Assembly: GCF_000469345.1 (NCBI RefSeq)
Contig: NZ_KI271108.1
Coordinates: forward strand, 103,798-146,950
DNA from: Eubacterium ramulus ATCC 29099
Lineage (GTDB): Bacteria > Bacillota > Clostridia > Lachnospirales > Lachnospiraceae
Direction: 5' to 3'
DNA length: 43,153 nucleotides
Shown here: one piece after another, positions 1 through 7,739 of the stretch
How the letters are laid out: every line of letters starts with the position of its first letter
Numbering within the stretch: the first letter of the stretch is position 1
Made by a program: the position numbers and the translations under genes
Notes under the pieces: model-generated
Databases searched by the model: none
Seen by the model: only the letters and a program-made list of their open reading frames with translations
What the model was told of the DNA's origin: nothing

Positions 1-32
1 GAAGTACGGAACAATTCGTATGGCATCTTTTG
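1..32 (+). repeat. Repeat C, copy 1 (cut by window edge)
   Basis: The first 32 bases are identical to the distal half of a 65-bp repeat found complete on the minus strand at 40036-40100. They match the copy at 3714-3778 with two differences. The repeat probably continues to the left of the window. It has the same orientation as the 3714 copy, so the two form direct repeats around the nuclease and sigma/anti-sigma genes. Confidence 0.85.
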
Positions 33-67
33 CCCCTAACATTTTATAAATATAGACGAAAATGAGT

Positions 68-113
68 AAAAAACAGGAGTGGAAAATCCGTAGATTTTCC
101 GCTCCTGTTTTTT
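68..113 (+). terminator. Strong hairpin terminator
   Basis: A stem of about 21 bp (arms roughly 68-89 and 94-113) with a 4-base loop runs from an A-tract to a T-tract, with one mismatch. The A and T tracts on the two sides mean it could terminate transcription on either strand. The gene it serves lies left of the window. Confidence 0.75.
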
Positions 114-197
114 GCATGTCTTGAAAATAAAGGATTTGTGGGAAAAAATGCGTGTTGTGCAATTTGTATAGTGGAAGAAATGCGGAAAAATTTATGG

Positions 198-226
198 TTG
201 ACGGTCAAGGGAAAGTGGTATATATT
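198..226 (+). promoter_or_regulatory. Candidate sigma-A promoter for the nuclease-family gene
   Basis: TTGACG (198-203) and TATATT (221-226) are separated by exactly 17 bp, a good housekeeping promoter match. It lies about 220 bp before the start at 446, implying a long leader. I see no convincing gene in 114-445 and no other clear signal there. Confidence 0.45.
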
Positions 227-445
227 CATGCTATTGTTCTTCAAACAAATCTGATTCAGATAAAATTGCATAGTTATCAGAGGGGTGATAGCTTACGAGC
301 AGTCTAAATATTGTTGCACCGATTCGGTAAATATCAAGAAAAACAGAGTGATACATTGTATTAGTCAAACTATGAAAATAGAAAAAGAAGAAAGCTAATG
401 AAACTTGAAATATGTAAATATTTCGTATGGAGGAGGTTGTTTGTA

Positions 446-1534
446 ATGACAAAAAAGTTACGAGATTATTTTCCTATGCTGCAGACCAGAGAAGCAATTT
501 TGAAAGAGATTAACAATAACGAAAAGATGTGGAGTACGTTTTATTCGTGGGAAGAAGAACGGCAGGAGGAATTTCTTGATTTTTGCACTGGAGCGCGGGG
601 AGTAAAAGTGATGTATGATTTTGTGAGTAAAGAGGTTTTGAATCCAGAGTCAATACCAGAGCGTATTGATGAGTTATTGTCTCTGTTATTAAAGCAGGAG
701 GTTCATGTGATGGAAGTTTTACCAAATGATGGAACACGACTGGCAGATGAATCATCACTTGTTATTATGGATATTGTAGTGCAGCTTTCAGATGGAAGTA
801 TTGCAAATCTGGAAATTCAAAAGATTGGATATAAGTTTCCGGGAGAGAGAAGTGCCTGTTATTCAGCGGATTTGTTGTTACGACAATATAAGCGGGTAAG
901 AAGTGAACGAAAGAAAAAATTCAGCTATAAAGATATCAAAGACGTATATACAATAGTGTTGTTTGAGAACAGTCCGGCAGAATTTAAGAAATTTCCAGAT
1001 GTATATATTCACTCTTTCGGGCAAAAATCAGATTCGGGATTGGAATTTAATCTGCTGCAAAAATATGTATTTGTAGCGCTTGACAATTTTAAAAATATTC
1101 AGCACAATAAAGAAAATAAGTATCTGATAAACAGTCGACTTGATGCATGGATTGCGTTTTGTTGTATAGATGATCCGGAAATGATTATTGCGATTATTGA
1201 GCAGTATCCAGAGTTCAGAGCATACTATGAACAAATCTATGACATCTGTCGAAATATCGAAGGAGTGATGGAGATGTTTTCGAAAGAATTGCAGGAACTT
1301 GACCGGAATACTGTGCAGTTGATGATTGATGAGATGCAGGAGGATTTGAAACAAAAAGGAAAAGAACTGGATCTTATAAATCAGAAATTAGGTGAGAAGA
1401 ATCAAGAATTGGATGAGAAGAATCAGGAATTGGATGAGAAGAATCAGGAACTGAATGAAAAAAATCAGGAATTACAGGCGGCTTTAGCGCGTATTCGTGA
1501 GCTTGAAGAGGAAAAGGAAAAAGCAAATCAATAA
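446..1534 (+). CDS. PD-(D/E)XK nuclease family protein (Rpn/transposase-like) with repeated coiled-coil tail
   Basis: A 362-residue protein resembling the PD-(D/E)XK family often annotated as 'nuclease family transposase' (PDDEXK_2/Rpn-like). The candidate nuclease core is near residues 110-145: an Asp in VIMDIVVQLSDG followed by the Glu-X-Gln of LEIQK, then a conserved Arg/Tyr-rich helix (GERSACYSADLLLRQYKR). The C-terminal 90 residues are strongly charged and contain a perfect-register heptad repeat (EKNQELD), predicted coiled coil. I chose ATG 446 because GGAGGAGG at 429-436 sits 9 bp upstream; an in-frame ATG at 398 has no comparable site. Family members are often multi-copy and recombination-associated, but whether this one is an active nuclease is inference. 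Confidence 0.8.
   Translation: MTKKLRDYFPMLQTREAILKEINNNEKMWSTFYSWEEERQEEFLDFCTGARGVKVMYDFVSKEVLNPESIPERIDELLSLLLKQEVHVMEVLPNDGTRLADESSLVIMDIVVQLSDGSIANLEIQKIGYKFPGERSACYSADLLLRQYKRVRSERKKKFSYKDIKDVYTIVLFENSPAEFKKFPDVYIHSFGQKSDSGLEFNLLQKYVFVALDNFKNIQHNKENKYLINSRLDAWIAFCCIDDPEMIIAIIEQYPEFRAYYEQIYDICRNIEGVMEMFSKELQELDRNTVQLMIDEMQEDLKQKGKELDLINQKLGEKNQELDEKNQELDEKNQELNEKNQELQAALARIRELEEEKEKANQ
1394..1477 (+). repeat. Intragenic 21-bp tandem repeat, four units
   Basis: Four consecutive 21-bp units encode EKNQELD-type heptads. The first three differ at a few positions and the fourth is more diverged. Each unit is a whole number of codons, so copy-number change would lengthen or shorten the coiled coil without a frameshift. 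Confidence 0.85.
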
Positions 1535-1588
1535 AGTGGAAAATGAAAGCAGAATAAGCAAAGCGACTGCGTTCATGAGCAAGTAGCA

Positions 1589-1613
1589 AAAGCGGATTGC
1601 GAATGTCCGCTTT
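1589..1613 (+). terminator. Weak hairpin after the nuclease-family gene
   Basis: An 8-bp perfect stem (AAAGCGGA pairing with TCCGCTTT) is followed by a poor T-run. It lies 55 bp after the stop codon at 1534. It is plausible as the plus-strand terminator but weak. Confidence 0.4.
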
Positions 1614-1621
1614 ACTTCAAA

Positions 1622-1650
1622 ACAGAAAGCCGGCAATTGCTGGCTTTCTG
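1622..1650 (-). terminator. Terminator of the sigma/anti-sigma operon
   Basis: The hairpin AGAAAGCC...GGCTTTCT (1624-1649) lies 20 bp beyond the anti-sigma stop. Read on the minus strand, the stem is followed by a GTTTTG stretch. Confidence 0.55.
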
Positions 1651-1670
1651 AAAAACATGCTAAAACTATA

Positions 1671-2927
1671 CTATTCATAATCCACCCGGAAGGATGCAAA
1701 GTCCAGATCAGTTTCGGTGCCATCCTCGAGATGGAGATATGGTGTGACTTCCAAAGCGGTGAAGTCCTGTGTTAATGCTGGAAGCAAAATATTCGTGTGG
1801 AAACAATAATTTCCGTCATCATCAACATAGGTACTTTCTCCGGAAGTGTTCCAATGATCATCTCCGGTGTCGTTTGAGTCAAAGTAGATGGAGGAGAAGG
1901 TCTCTGAATCTGTCTTTGTATCAAAGGTATTTCCATTGGAATCAGTAATGCGGCAGTAAATCCAGTTATGAATCGTATTACCGGAGATGATTTTATGGAA
2001 CTTTTCATAGGAGGCTTTGTCCTGGCCAAAATTCCAGGTCAGACTGAGATAGGTTCCGGAAGCGGAAACTTTACTTTCTCCAACCGTTACCGTTGCACCG
2101 TTTTTGGAAGAAGCAGTGACGGAAGGTTTGATATTAGCATTACCGGAAATATCAAAACTGATGGTCTGCATATAGAAATATCCGGTCTTCGGATCTCTGG
2201 CGGTCGTCAGTGGAACCTGCACTTTGCATGTATCTGGAAGATTTACATCAGAAAGTTCTACCGTAGCATGGAATGCACCGCGTTTATATTGTGGGTCACA
2301 TCCGTCACCATAGATACCATTGATGTTCCAGGTAGCCAGATAAACCGTATCATTGATGACAATACGATCAGGAAGAAACCAGTCTCCCAAGGTTTTGATA
2401 CCATATGGGGTTGCTTCACCGTAGATGGAAAGTAATCCACCATCATAATAAGCATCCATAACATTCATATATTGATTTGGCTGTTTTTGGTACTCACTGT
2501 CATAATCATACATTTCCAGCATAACATCCGGCCAGGTATCAGAAAAAGTAGTAATAAGTCCGTTTTCTTCAGATACAATGGTAGCTGGTGATACGGAATC
2601 TGTGTTGTCGGAAATAGCAGGAGTTTCTTCTTCGGAAGAAGTTTCCGGAGCAGTGATACGTCCTGTTTCCTGCAAATACTGTTGTGATCTTGCCTGATAC
2701 TGTTTTACTCCTGCATATGCGCCGGTAGTGCCTACGGCAGCGCAGACAATCACGGCAGCGGCAACTTTTGCAGGAAAATATTTTTTGCGTGCTCTGTGCT
2801 TTACAATAGATGCCTTGCTTAACTCTTTTGTTACCTGAGCTGCAACAAATTGTTTAAAATGTTCCGGTGTTTTTGGATAATTTTCTTTTTCATATTCAAA
2901 CTCATTATATTTCGGATCATGGTTCAT
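1671..2927 (-). CDS. Membrane-anchored anti-sigma factor, DUF4179-like
   Basis: A 418-residue protein. The first 50 residues are polar and likely cytosolic, the natural sigma-binding part. A single hydrophobic segment follows at about 53-72 (AAAVIVCAAVGTTGAYAG), then a long Thr/Ser/Asp-rich extracytoplasmic domain with beta-sheet-like character. The architecture matches DUF4179-type anti-sigma factors of Firmicutes. Its start overlaps the sigma gene stop by 4 bp (ATGA on the minus strand), so the two are translationally coupled. The sensed signal is not evident. The assignment rests on gene context and topology more than on a motif. Confidence 0.75.
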   Translation of the reverse strand: MNHDPKYNEFEYEKENYPKTPEHFKQFVAAQVTKELSKASIVKHRARKKYFPAKVAAAVIVCAAVGTTGAYAGVKQYQARSQQYLQETGRITAPETSSEEETPAISDNTDSVSPATIVSEENGLITTFSDTWPDVMLEMYDYDSEYQKQPNQYMNVMDAYYDGGLLSIYGEATPYGIKTLGDWFLPDRIVINDTVYLATWNINGIYGDGCDPQYKRGAFHATVELSDVNLPDTCKVQVPLTTARDPKTGYFYMQTISFDISGNANIKPSVTASSKNGATVTVGESKVSASGTYLSLTWNFGQDKASYEKFHKIISGNTIHNWIYCRITDSNGNTFDTKTDSETFSSIYFDSNDTGDDHWNTSGESTYVDDDGNYCFHTNILLPALTQDFTALEVTPYLHLEDGTETDLDFASFRVDYE

Positions 2928-3397
2928 ATGGCAGCCTCCTTTTCAAACATGGTTCGCAGTTGGATTTTTCCGCGATTTAACCGCATTTTTATCGCACTTT
3001 CACTCATTTCCAGAATATCAGCAATTTCCCGTATTTTAAATCCGTCAAAATAATACATGACCAGTGGCAGTCGGTAGGAGATATCCAGCTGCATCAGATT
3101 CTGATACAGATCGGAGTAATCCAGCTGTGCGGCTTCTTCAGTCAGTACACGTTCCTCATAAGCGACTTCCCTTTTACGTTTCCGCAGGATCATCTGACAT
3201 TCATTGATCAGTATGCGTGAAAACCATGTTTTTGCATATTCTTTCTGTTTTAATGTGCAGATTTTGCTAAACCCTTTTACAATCGCAGACGACATGGCAT
3301 CTTCACAATCAGCATCTTCTTTCAGAATTGCCTTTGCAATGCGATAAAAGTCATCTGTGAAAGCAATGATTAAATCCCCTAATTCTTGTTTTGTCAT
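2924..3397 (-). CDS. ECF-type RNA polymerase sigma factor
   Basis: A 157-residue sigma-70 family protein of extracytoplasmic-function size. Region 2 covers about residues 8-75 (DFYRIAKAILKEDADCEDAM then KTWFSRILINECQMILRKRK). Region 4 is at about 100-150 with a helix-turn-helix (YYFDGFKIREIADILEMSES AIKMRLNRGK). It lies immediately upstream of, and overlaps, the anti-sigma gene, the usual arrangement for an autoregulated envelope-stress pair. The start at 3397 follows a GAGGGAAG ribosome site. No typical ECF promoter could be identified confidently upstream. Confidence 0.9.
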   Translation of the reverse strand: MTKQELGDLIIAFTDDFYRIAKAILKEDADCEDAMSSAIVKGFSKICTLKQKEYAKTWFSRILINECQMILRKRKREVAYEERVLTEEAAQLDYSDLYQNLMQLDISYRLPLVMYYFDGFKIREIADILEMSESAIKMRLNRGKIQLRTMFEKEAAI

Positions 3398-3713
3398 AAC
3401 TTCCCTCGTTTATGTTTTCTTTTCCCTGTTCGATTGATCTCAATTGCTCCGACATTTTTGGAATCGTTGTAATGGATGATCGAAGCAGTTACTGTAAATA
3501 GTTTCTGTAATAGCTATTACACCCATTAGATGTAGTTTAGCATAAAAAAGTCACAATATTATCCAATAAGTTTTGAAAATGAATGAGAAGGAATATTTGT
3601 TACGATCGTTGTGTGTGAACTGCTGATGATGTTCTGAAATTTTACCAACAATTTACAAGAACCTGATTCTGGATTTTACCAGATGATCATATGCTGAAAA
3701 TGTTGCAAAGAAG
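3398..3713. other. Intergenic region upstream of sigma factor
   Basis: This AT-rich stretch must hold the promoter of the minus-strand sigma operon. I see no clear -35/-10 pair and no gene. A short partial palindrome (TGTAATAGCTATTACA) lies near 3509-3524 and could be an operator. The region ends in repeat C copy 2. Confidence 0.4.
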
Positions 3714-3778
3714 TATGCGAATATTGGGTAGAATTGTGGGAGTACAAAGTACGGAACAATTTGTATGGCATCTTTTGA
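3714..3778 (+). repeat. Repeat C, copy 2
   Basis: This 65-bp element matches the minus-strand copy at 40036-40100 with two differences. It contains an internal imperfect palindrome with GAATTGT and ACAATT(T) arms and nested GTAC half-sites around a 3-base loop, so it can fold as a bulged hairpin. Confidence 0.9.
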
Positions 3779-3879
3779 TTCCAACATCAATTAATGACAG
3801 GAAAAATATAAAAAAGTGGTCATAAATCAAACGATTGTGCATATATTATAGAGTGTGCAAAGAAAGGAGAGATGTATAT

Positions 3880-4677
3880 TTGAAAGAAGAAAAGGTGAAA
3901 GAGATAAAACAAAACGCGGAAAGTTTAAAAAATGCAAATGGAGATACAGTAGTTAAGATAGCTGCTGAAATAAATAAGAATGAGAATACAACAGACCAGA
4001 CAGAAAACGCAACAGATACGGTAGATAAACTGAACGGTAAAAAAGAGAAAGGTAAGAAAACCACAGAAGAGGATAGCACTCAGCTAGGTGCAGATCTGGT
4101 ACTTTTGGATGAACCAAATCTGCGGAATGAATATCTGGATTGTATGAAATATCTGTTGACGCAGATTACAGATTTTGGATTTCAGCAGGAGGAAGAAATC
4201 GGACGGAGCATTATCAGTCATACAAAGTACCGATTAAAAGACCGGGAAAGTATCATTGCAAAAATGGTAAAAAAGAAGAGAGAACTCACAGAGGAAAATG
4301 TGTTTACATACATCAACGATCTGGCAGGAATTCGGGTAATTTGCCTGTTTCTCGATGATATTTATCGTGTGCGGGATTTTATTTACCAGATACCTGGGAT
4401 TTCCATTGTGAAAGAAAAGGATTTTGTGAAAAAACCGAAAAACAGTGGCTATCAGAGTCTGCACGTAATCGTGCAGTTTACAGATGGAAAAAAAGTAGAA
4501 ATTCAGCTGCGGACGATTGGAATGGATTTCTGGTCGGTGCTGGAATATCAGTTGCAGTATAAGAAACATCATAAAAAGGAAAAAGCGTTGAAAAAAGAAC
4601 TGTTTTCCTGTGCCATTGATGTGCGGAATATGGATCAGCGAATGCTGGATCTGAGACAGTCAATTGAAAATGTATAA
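3880..4677 (+). CDS. Small alarmone synthetase (RelA/SpoT synthetase domain, RelQ-like)
   Basis: GTP pyrophosphokinase family protein predicted to make (p)ppGpp from GTP or GDP and ATP. The synthetase domain covers roughly residues 95-250. It holds the substrate loop motif DLAGIRVIC, the NSGYQSLHV motif, and the C-terminal VEIQLRT...FWSVLEYQLQYKK signature. There is no HD hydrolase, TGS or ACT domain, so this is a stand-alone synthetase. The N-terminal 65 residues are charged and low-complexity (Asn, Lys, Glu, Thr), unlike the compact domain. I prefer the TTG start at 3880, which has AAGGAGA 10 bp upstream. In-frame starts at 3835 (TTG) lack a ribosome site, and the ATG at 3872 is out of frame. 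It is apparently monocistronic, with a hairpin directly after the stop. Confidence 0.9.
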   Translation: MKEEKVKEIKQNAESLKNANGDTVVKIAAEINKNENTTDQTENATDTVDKLNGKKEKGKKTTEEDSTQLGADLVLLDEPNLRNEYLDCMKYLLTQITDFGFQQEEEIGRSIISHTKYRLKDRESIIAKMVKKKRELTEENVFTYINDLAGIRVICLFLDDIYRVRDFIYQIPGISIVKEKDFVKKPKNSGYQSLHVIVQFTDGKKVEIQLRTIGMDFWSVLEYQLQYKKHHKKEKALKKELFSCAIDVRNMDQRMLDLRQSIENV

Positions 4678-4711
4678 AAGGTGTGCCTTCCCGGAAAGCA
4701 CACCTTTTTAA
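4678..4711 (+). terminator. Rho-independent terminator of the alarmone synthetase gene
   Basis: AAAGGTGTGC pairs with GCACACCTTT around an 11-base loop and is followed by T5. It starts at the stop codon. Confidence 0.85.
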
Positions 4712-4740
4712 ATAAAATATAAAATTGTTTTTTATTTTAT

Positions 4741-4818
4741 TCAAGTCGAATATATGTGAGATTTGATGCATGATTCTGGTCAGCATAAGCTGATATATTC
4801 TTCTCAGAATCACTGCAC
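4741..4818 (-). repeat. Repeat B, copy 1
   Basis: The reverse complement of this 78-bp stretch aligns end to end with 7531-7608, with roughly 17 differences and no gap. The central hairpin (TCAGC...GCTGA) and its flanking stem are kept. It fills the gap between the alarmone synthetase terminator and ctfB, ending 6 bp from the ctfB stop. Confidence 0.85.
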
Positions 4819-4824
4819 GCTACA

Positions 4825-5481
4825 TTACTCGATTGGTTTCAGATCATCAGCGATGATCAGTTTTGCTTCTGTAGCAGCCTGGATCTCTTCAACAGTGAAT
4901 TCCGGGTTGTACTCTTTTAATACGATTCCTTCCGGAGTAACCTCCATAACACCCATCTCTGTAACGATCAGGTTTACCTGAGCTTCTGCTGTCAGCGGTA
5001 AAGTACACTCTTTTAAGATCTTTGGTGCACCTTTCTGTGTGTGCTCCATAGCAACGATAACTCGTTTAGCACCTACTACAAGGTCCATAGCGCCACCCAT
5101 TCCAGGAACCATTTTTCCAGGAATGATCCAGTTTGCGATGTTACCTTTCTCATCTACCTGAAGAGAACCAAGGATTGTAGCATCTACATGTCCACCACGG
5201 ATGATGGAGAAAGATGTAGCACTGTCAAAGAACATACCGTCTTTCTCGATACCAGCCGGCTGTCCGCCTGCATTTACGATGTATGCAGCATCCGGATCTT
5301 CCGGATCAACAGCTGCAAGACCGATGAATCCGTTCTCAGACTGTAATGTAAGTTTAACAGATGGATCAAGGTAATCCGGAACCATAGTAGGAAGTCCGAT
5401 ACCGAGATTTACAACATCACCATCATGTAATTCTTTTGCAACACGTTTCGCGATATATGGTTTGATTTCACTTCTTTCCAT
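4825..5481 (-). CDS. ctfB: 3-oxoacid/acetoacetate CoA-transferase, subunit B
   Basis: A 218-residue beta subunit of a type I CoA transferase (AtoA/ScoB/CtfB family), moving CoA between acyl-CoA and a carboxylate such as acetoacetate, butyrate or acetate. The catalytic Glu is in the SENG motif (LQSENGFIG, about residue 49). [11 protein letters not shown] near residue 24 is the conserved glycine loop, and GGAMDLV near 129 is also typical. It lies 1 bp after ctfA, and its ribosome site (AAGGAGGAA) is built from the last codons of ctfA. Exact substrate preference cannot be read from sequence. Confidence 0.92.
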   Translation of the reverse strand: MERSEIKPYIAKRVAKELHDGDVVNLGIGLPTMVPDYLDPSVKLTLQSENGFIGLAAVDPEDPDAAYIVNAGGQPAGIEKDGMFFDSATSFSIIRGGHVDATILGSLQVDEKGNIANWIIPGKMVPGMGGAMDLVVGAKRVIVAMEHTQKGAPKILKECTLPLTAEAQVNLIVTEMGVMEVTPEGIVLKEYNPEFTVEEIQAATEAKLIIADDLKPIE

Positions 5482-5482
5482 C

Positions 5483-6160
5483 TTATGCTTCCTCCTTTAC
5501 AACTAAATAATCAACATAAATGTGTGGAGTTTCCACATAGTTTGGACCGATTTCGCCAGCCGGAACGATTTTCTCAACTTCGGCAATAACGATATCAGCT
5601 GCAGAAGCCATCATTGGGTTGAAGTTACGGGTAGATCCTTTGTAACGGATATTTCCGGATTCATCAGCAATATATCCCTGGATGATTGCAACATTACCGC
5701 GGATTGCTTTCTCGAGAAGGTACTCTTTACCATCTAATTCGATGACCTGTTTGCCTTCCAGAGTTGTCGGTGAAGTACTGTCAGCAACGATAGTACCGAT
5801 ACCTGTTGGTGTAAGGAAACCTGCAAGACCAGCTCCGCCTGCACGTACCTGCTCAGCAAGTGTACCCTGTGGCTGAAGTTTTAACTCAATTTCGCCTGCG
5901 TTGAATTTTGCAGCAACTTCTTTGTTCAGACCTACATGTGTAGCGATCAGTCTTTTGATCAGACCGTTGTGAAGTAAACGACCTGTTCCTTCATTCTCGA
6001 ATCCTGCGTCGTTACATACAACAGTAAGGTCTTTTGCTGTTACTTCATTTACGATAGATTTTGCTGTTCCATTTGTCATGAATCCGCCGACTAATACAGT
6101 ATCGCCATCTTTGATCAGTGCGGCAGCTTCTTTTGCAGAAATAACTTTTGTTCTAGCCAT
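5483..6160 (-). CDS. ctfA: 3-oxoacid/acetoacetate CoA-transferase, subunit A
   Basis: A 225-residue alpha subunit partner of ctfB (AtoD/CtfA family). It shows the [15 protein letters not shown] glycine-rich CoA loop (residues 18-32), [20 protein letters not shown] (about 97-116) and ARNFNP-like STRNFNP (about 178). The start follows AGGAGGG. Together the two subunits form an alpha2beta2-type transferase. Whether it serves butyrate metabolism or the neighbouring lyase is unresolved. It is transcribed divergently from the aldolase-family gene across a 255-bp shared control region. Confidence 0.92.
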   Translation of the reverse strand: MARTKVISAKEAAALIKDGDTVLVGGFMTNGTAKSIVNEVTAKDLTVVCNDAGFENEGTGRLLHNGLIKRLIATHVGLNKEVAAKFNAGEIELKLQPQGTLAEQVRAGGAGLAGFLTPTGIGTIVADSTSPTTLEGKQVIELDGKEYLLEKAIRGNVAIIQGYIADESGNIRYKGSTRNFNPMMASAADIVIAEVEKIVPAGEIGPNYVETPHIYVDYLVVKEEA

Positions 6161-6236
6161 TTCTTTCCCTCCTATTAATTACATAATAATAATTTTGCTC
6201 TGTTGACAACGTCATACGTCCACATAGCCTGTTTCC

Positions 6237-6258
6237 ATTATAACACCTTGCCCGGCAA
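6237..6258 (-). promoter_or_regulatory. ctfAB -10 box and overlapping palindrome
   Basis: On the minus strand a perfect TATAAT (6237-6242) lies about 77 bp before ctfA. The perfect palindrome TTGCC-C-GGCAA (6248-6258) falls in the promoter spacer, where a repressor would block RNA polymerase. The -35 box is poor. Confidence 0.45.
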
Positions 6259-6323
6259 AATCCAGAGATATTTCACAAAAAAAATGAAAAATATGTGAAT
6301 TGTTTGTAAAAAAGTCAAATTAA

Positions 6324-6378
6324 CGCTTTAAAGCGATAAAATATTTTTGTTGATTTTTGGTATAAAGTAGGATAAAAT
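6324..6378 (+). promoter_or_regulatory. Promoter of the aldolase-family gene with upstream palindrome
   Basis: TTGATT (6350-6355) and TAAAAT (6373-6378) are 17 bp apart, 38 bp before the ATG. The 12-bp perfect palindrome CGCTTTAAAGCG (6324-6335) lies just upstream of the -35 box and is a candidate operator. Confidence 0.55.
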
Positions 6379-6415
6379 GACAGAAGTGATTTTGAAATAA
6401 AGGAGACAGAAGACA

Positions 6416-7390
6416 ATGATGGAAATCAAAGGAAACATGATGTCAGTACGTGAAGATGTCCGTGTACTGGACGCAACGCTGCGTGATGGAGGTCTGGTGA
6501 ATGATTTTTATTTTACGGATGACTTTGTGTACGATTTATATAAAGCAAATCTGGCGGCCGGTGTGGATTATATGGAGTTTGGATACCGTGCGGACAAAAA
6601 GCAGTTTGATGTAAATAAATTCGGAAAATGGAAATTCGCAGAGGATGAGGATATCCGTGCAATCGTTGGGGATAATGATACGGATATGAAGATTTCCATT
6701 ATGGCGGATGTGGGACGCTGCGATTACAAACACAGTATCAGAGACCGTGCGGACAGCCCGGTAGATCTGATCCGTGTGGCTACTTATATCAACACGATGC
6801 CTGAGGCGATCGCAATGATCGAAGATGCAGCGGCGAAAGGTTATGAGACAACCTGCAACATTATGGCAATTTCCAAATGTCAGGAGCGTGATATCCAGAC
6901 AGCATTGGAGATGCTGGCAAAATCTTCTGTCAAAGGTGTCTATGTGGTAGACAGTTATGGTTCCCTGTATCCGATCCAGATCCGAGAGATCACGGATATG
7001 TATCTGAAAGCGATGGCGGAGAGTGAAAAACTGGTGGGAATCCATGCACATAATAATCAGCAGTGTGCTTTTGCAAACACCATTGAGGCGCTGTCGATCG
7101 GTGCAAGTATGGTGGACGGAACCGTCATGGGAATGGGGCGTGGTGCAGGAAATAGTTCGCTGGAAGGTCTGCTTGGTTTCCTGAAAAATCCGAAATATGA
7201 GATCGCACCGGTTCTTTCTTTTATTGAGAAACATATGTTGAAGCTTATTGAGGATGGTGCAGTATGGGGCTATAATATCCCGTATCTGCTGACCGGTCTG
7301 ACGGATCAGCATCCGAGAACTGCCATTGCAGCAACAAAAAATCATGATACAAAATATCTGGATTTTTATCATATGCTGCTGGATGACTGA
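6416..7390 (+). CDS. DRE-TIM metallolyase family aldolase (HMG-CoA lyase/4-hydroxy-2-oxovalerate aldolase-like)
   Basis: A 324-residue (beta/alpha)8 metal-dependent aldolase or lyase. The family-defining strand-1 motif LDATLRDGG is at residues 18-26 and the metal-binding HAHNN at about 213-217, followed by the glycine-rich MGRGAGNSSLE loop. There is no C-terminal regulatory domain or DmpF partner, so it is the stand-alone 'aldolase catalytic domain' form. Substrate is unknown. Cleavage of a hydroxyacyl or hydroxy-oxo acid to a 2-oxo acid and an aldehyde or acyl-CoA is the family chemistry. AGGAG at 6401-6405 supports the start. It is divergent from ctfAB. A functional link to CoA-activated acids is plausible but inferred. 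Confidence 0.85.
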   Translation: MMEIKGNMMSVREDVRVLDATLRDGGLVNDFYFTDDFVYDLYKANLAAGVDYMEFGYRADKKQFDVNKFGKWKFAEDEDIRAIVGDNDTDMKISIMADVGRCDYKHSIRDRADSPVDLIRVATYINTMPEAIAMIEDAAAKGYETTCNIMAISKCQERDIQTALEMLAKSSVKGVYVVDSYGSLYPIQIREITDMYLKAMAESEKLVGIHAHNNQQCAFANTIEALSIGASMVDGTVMGMGRGAGNSSLEGLLGFLKNPKYEIAPVLSFIEKHMLKLIEDGAVWGYNIPYLLTGLTDQHPRTAIAATKNHDTKYLDFYHMLLDD

Positions 7391-7428
7391 TATAGAAAAG
7401 TAGAAAAATCTGAAAAAACGTTAGTATT

Positions 7429-7515
7429 TATCTCAGTCGAGAAGACTCCCACTTCTGCAAGTGGTGAGTAATAACAAGTCTTTCTCAGTGGGAGTACAAT
7501 CTCCAACTGAGATAA
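7429..7515 (+). repeat. Repeat A, copy 1 (two-hairpin element)
   Basis: Hairpin 1 is CCACTT-CTGC-AAGTGG (7449-7464). Hairpin 2 has arms TCTCAGT (7483-7489) and ACTGAGA (7506-7512) plus an inner GGAG/CTCC pairing. A related element at 39911-39985 keeps both stems with compensatory changes. It is followed after 15 bp by repeat B copy 2. Confidence 0.8.
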
Positions 7516-7530
7516 ACGCTCCGCGGGGAT

Positions 7531-7608
7531 GTGCAGTGATTCTGAGAAGAATATGTCAGCTTTCGCTGACCAGATTCACGCACCAAGTCTCACGTGCGTT
7601 CGACTTGA
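7531..7608 (+). repeat. Repeat B, copy 2
   Basis: A 78-bp match to the reverse complement of 4741-4818. It folds as nested stems: GTGC/GCAC outside, GTGATTCTG/CAGATTCAC, then GTCAGC-TTTC-GCTGAC at the tip. The 3' tail (CAAGTCTCAC...TTCGACTTGAAT) also occurs near 34221-34247. Confidence 0.85.
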
Positions 7609-7641
7609 ATGGATTGTAATGCAAGAGAAACGTAGGAATAT

Positions 7642-7684
7642 AAAAGCTGTGAGAGTGGATAACACATTTCTCACAGCTTTTTTG
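7642..7684. terminator. Bidirectional terminator between convergent genes
   Basis: A 13-bp perfect stem (AAAAGCTGTGAGA and TCTCACAGCTTTT) is flanked by A- and T-runs. It lies between the aldolase-family gene and the convergent MATE gene and could serve both. Confidence 0.85.
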
Positions 7685-7739
7685 GAACCAATGATGTTGC
7701 TAAGAGCTCCCATTTTTGATATGGGAAGTCTTAATAATG

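Noticed and set aside
1394-1477. Tandem repeats considered as a CRISPR array
   Set aside because: Units are contiguous without spacers, are in frame inside a gene and encode heptads.
446-1534. Evidence for an insertion sequence around the 'transposase'-annotated nuclease family protein
   Set aside because: No terminal inverted repeats or target duplication fit the gene ends. The repeat C copies are direct and 3.7 kb apart, enclosing unrelated genes.
6536-7372. 278-residue open frame on the minus strand opposite the aldolase-family gene
   Set aside because: It lies wholly antisense to a gene with clear family motifs, has no ribosome site and a Cys/His/Ile-rich composition typical of reverse reading.
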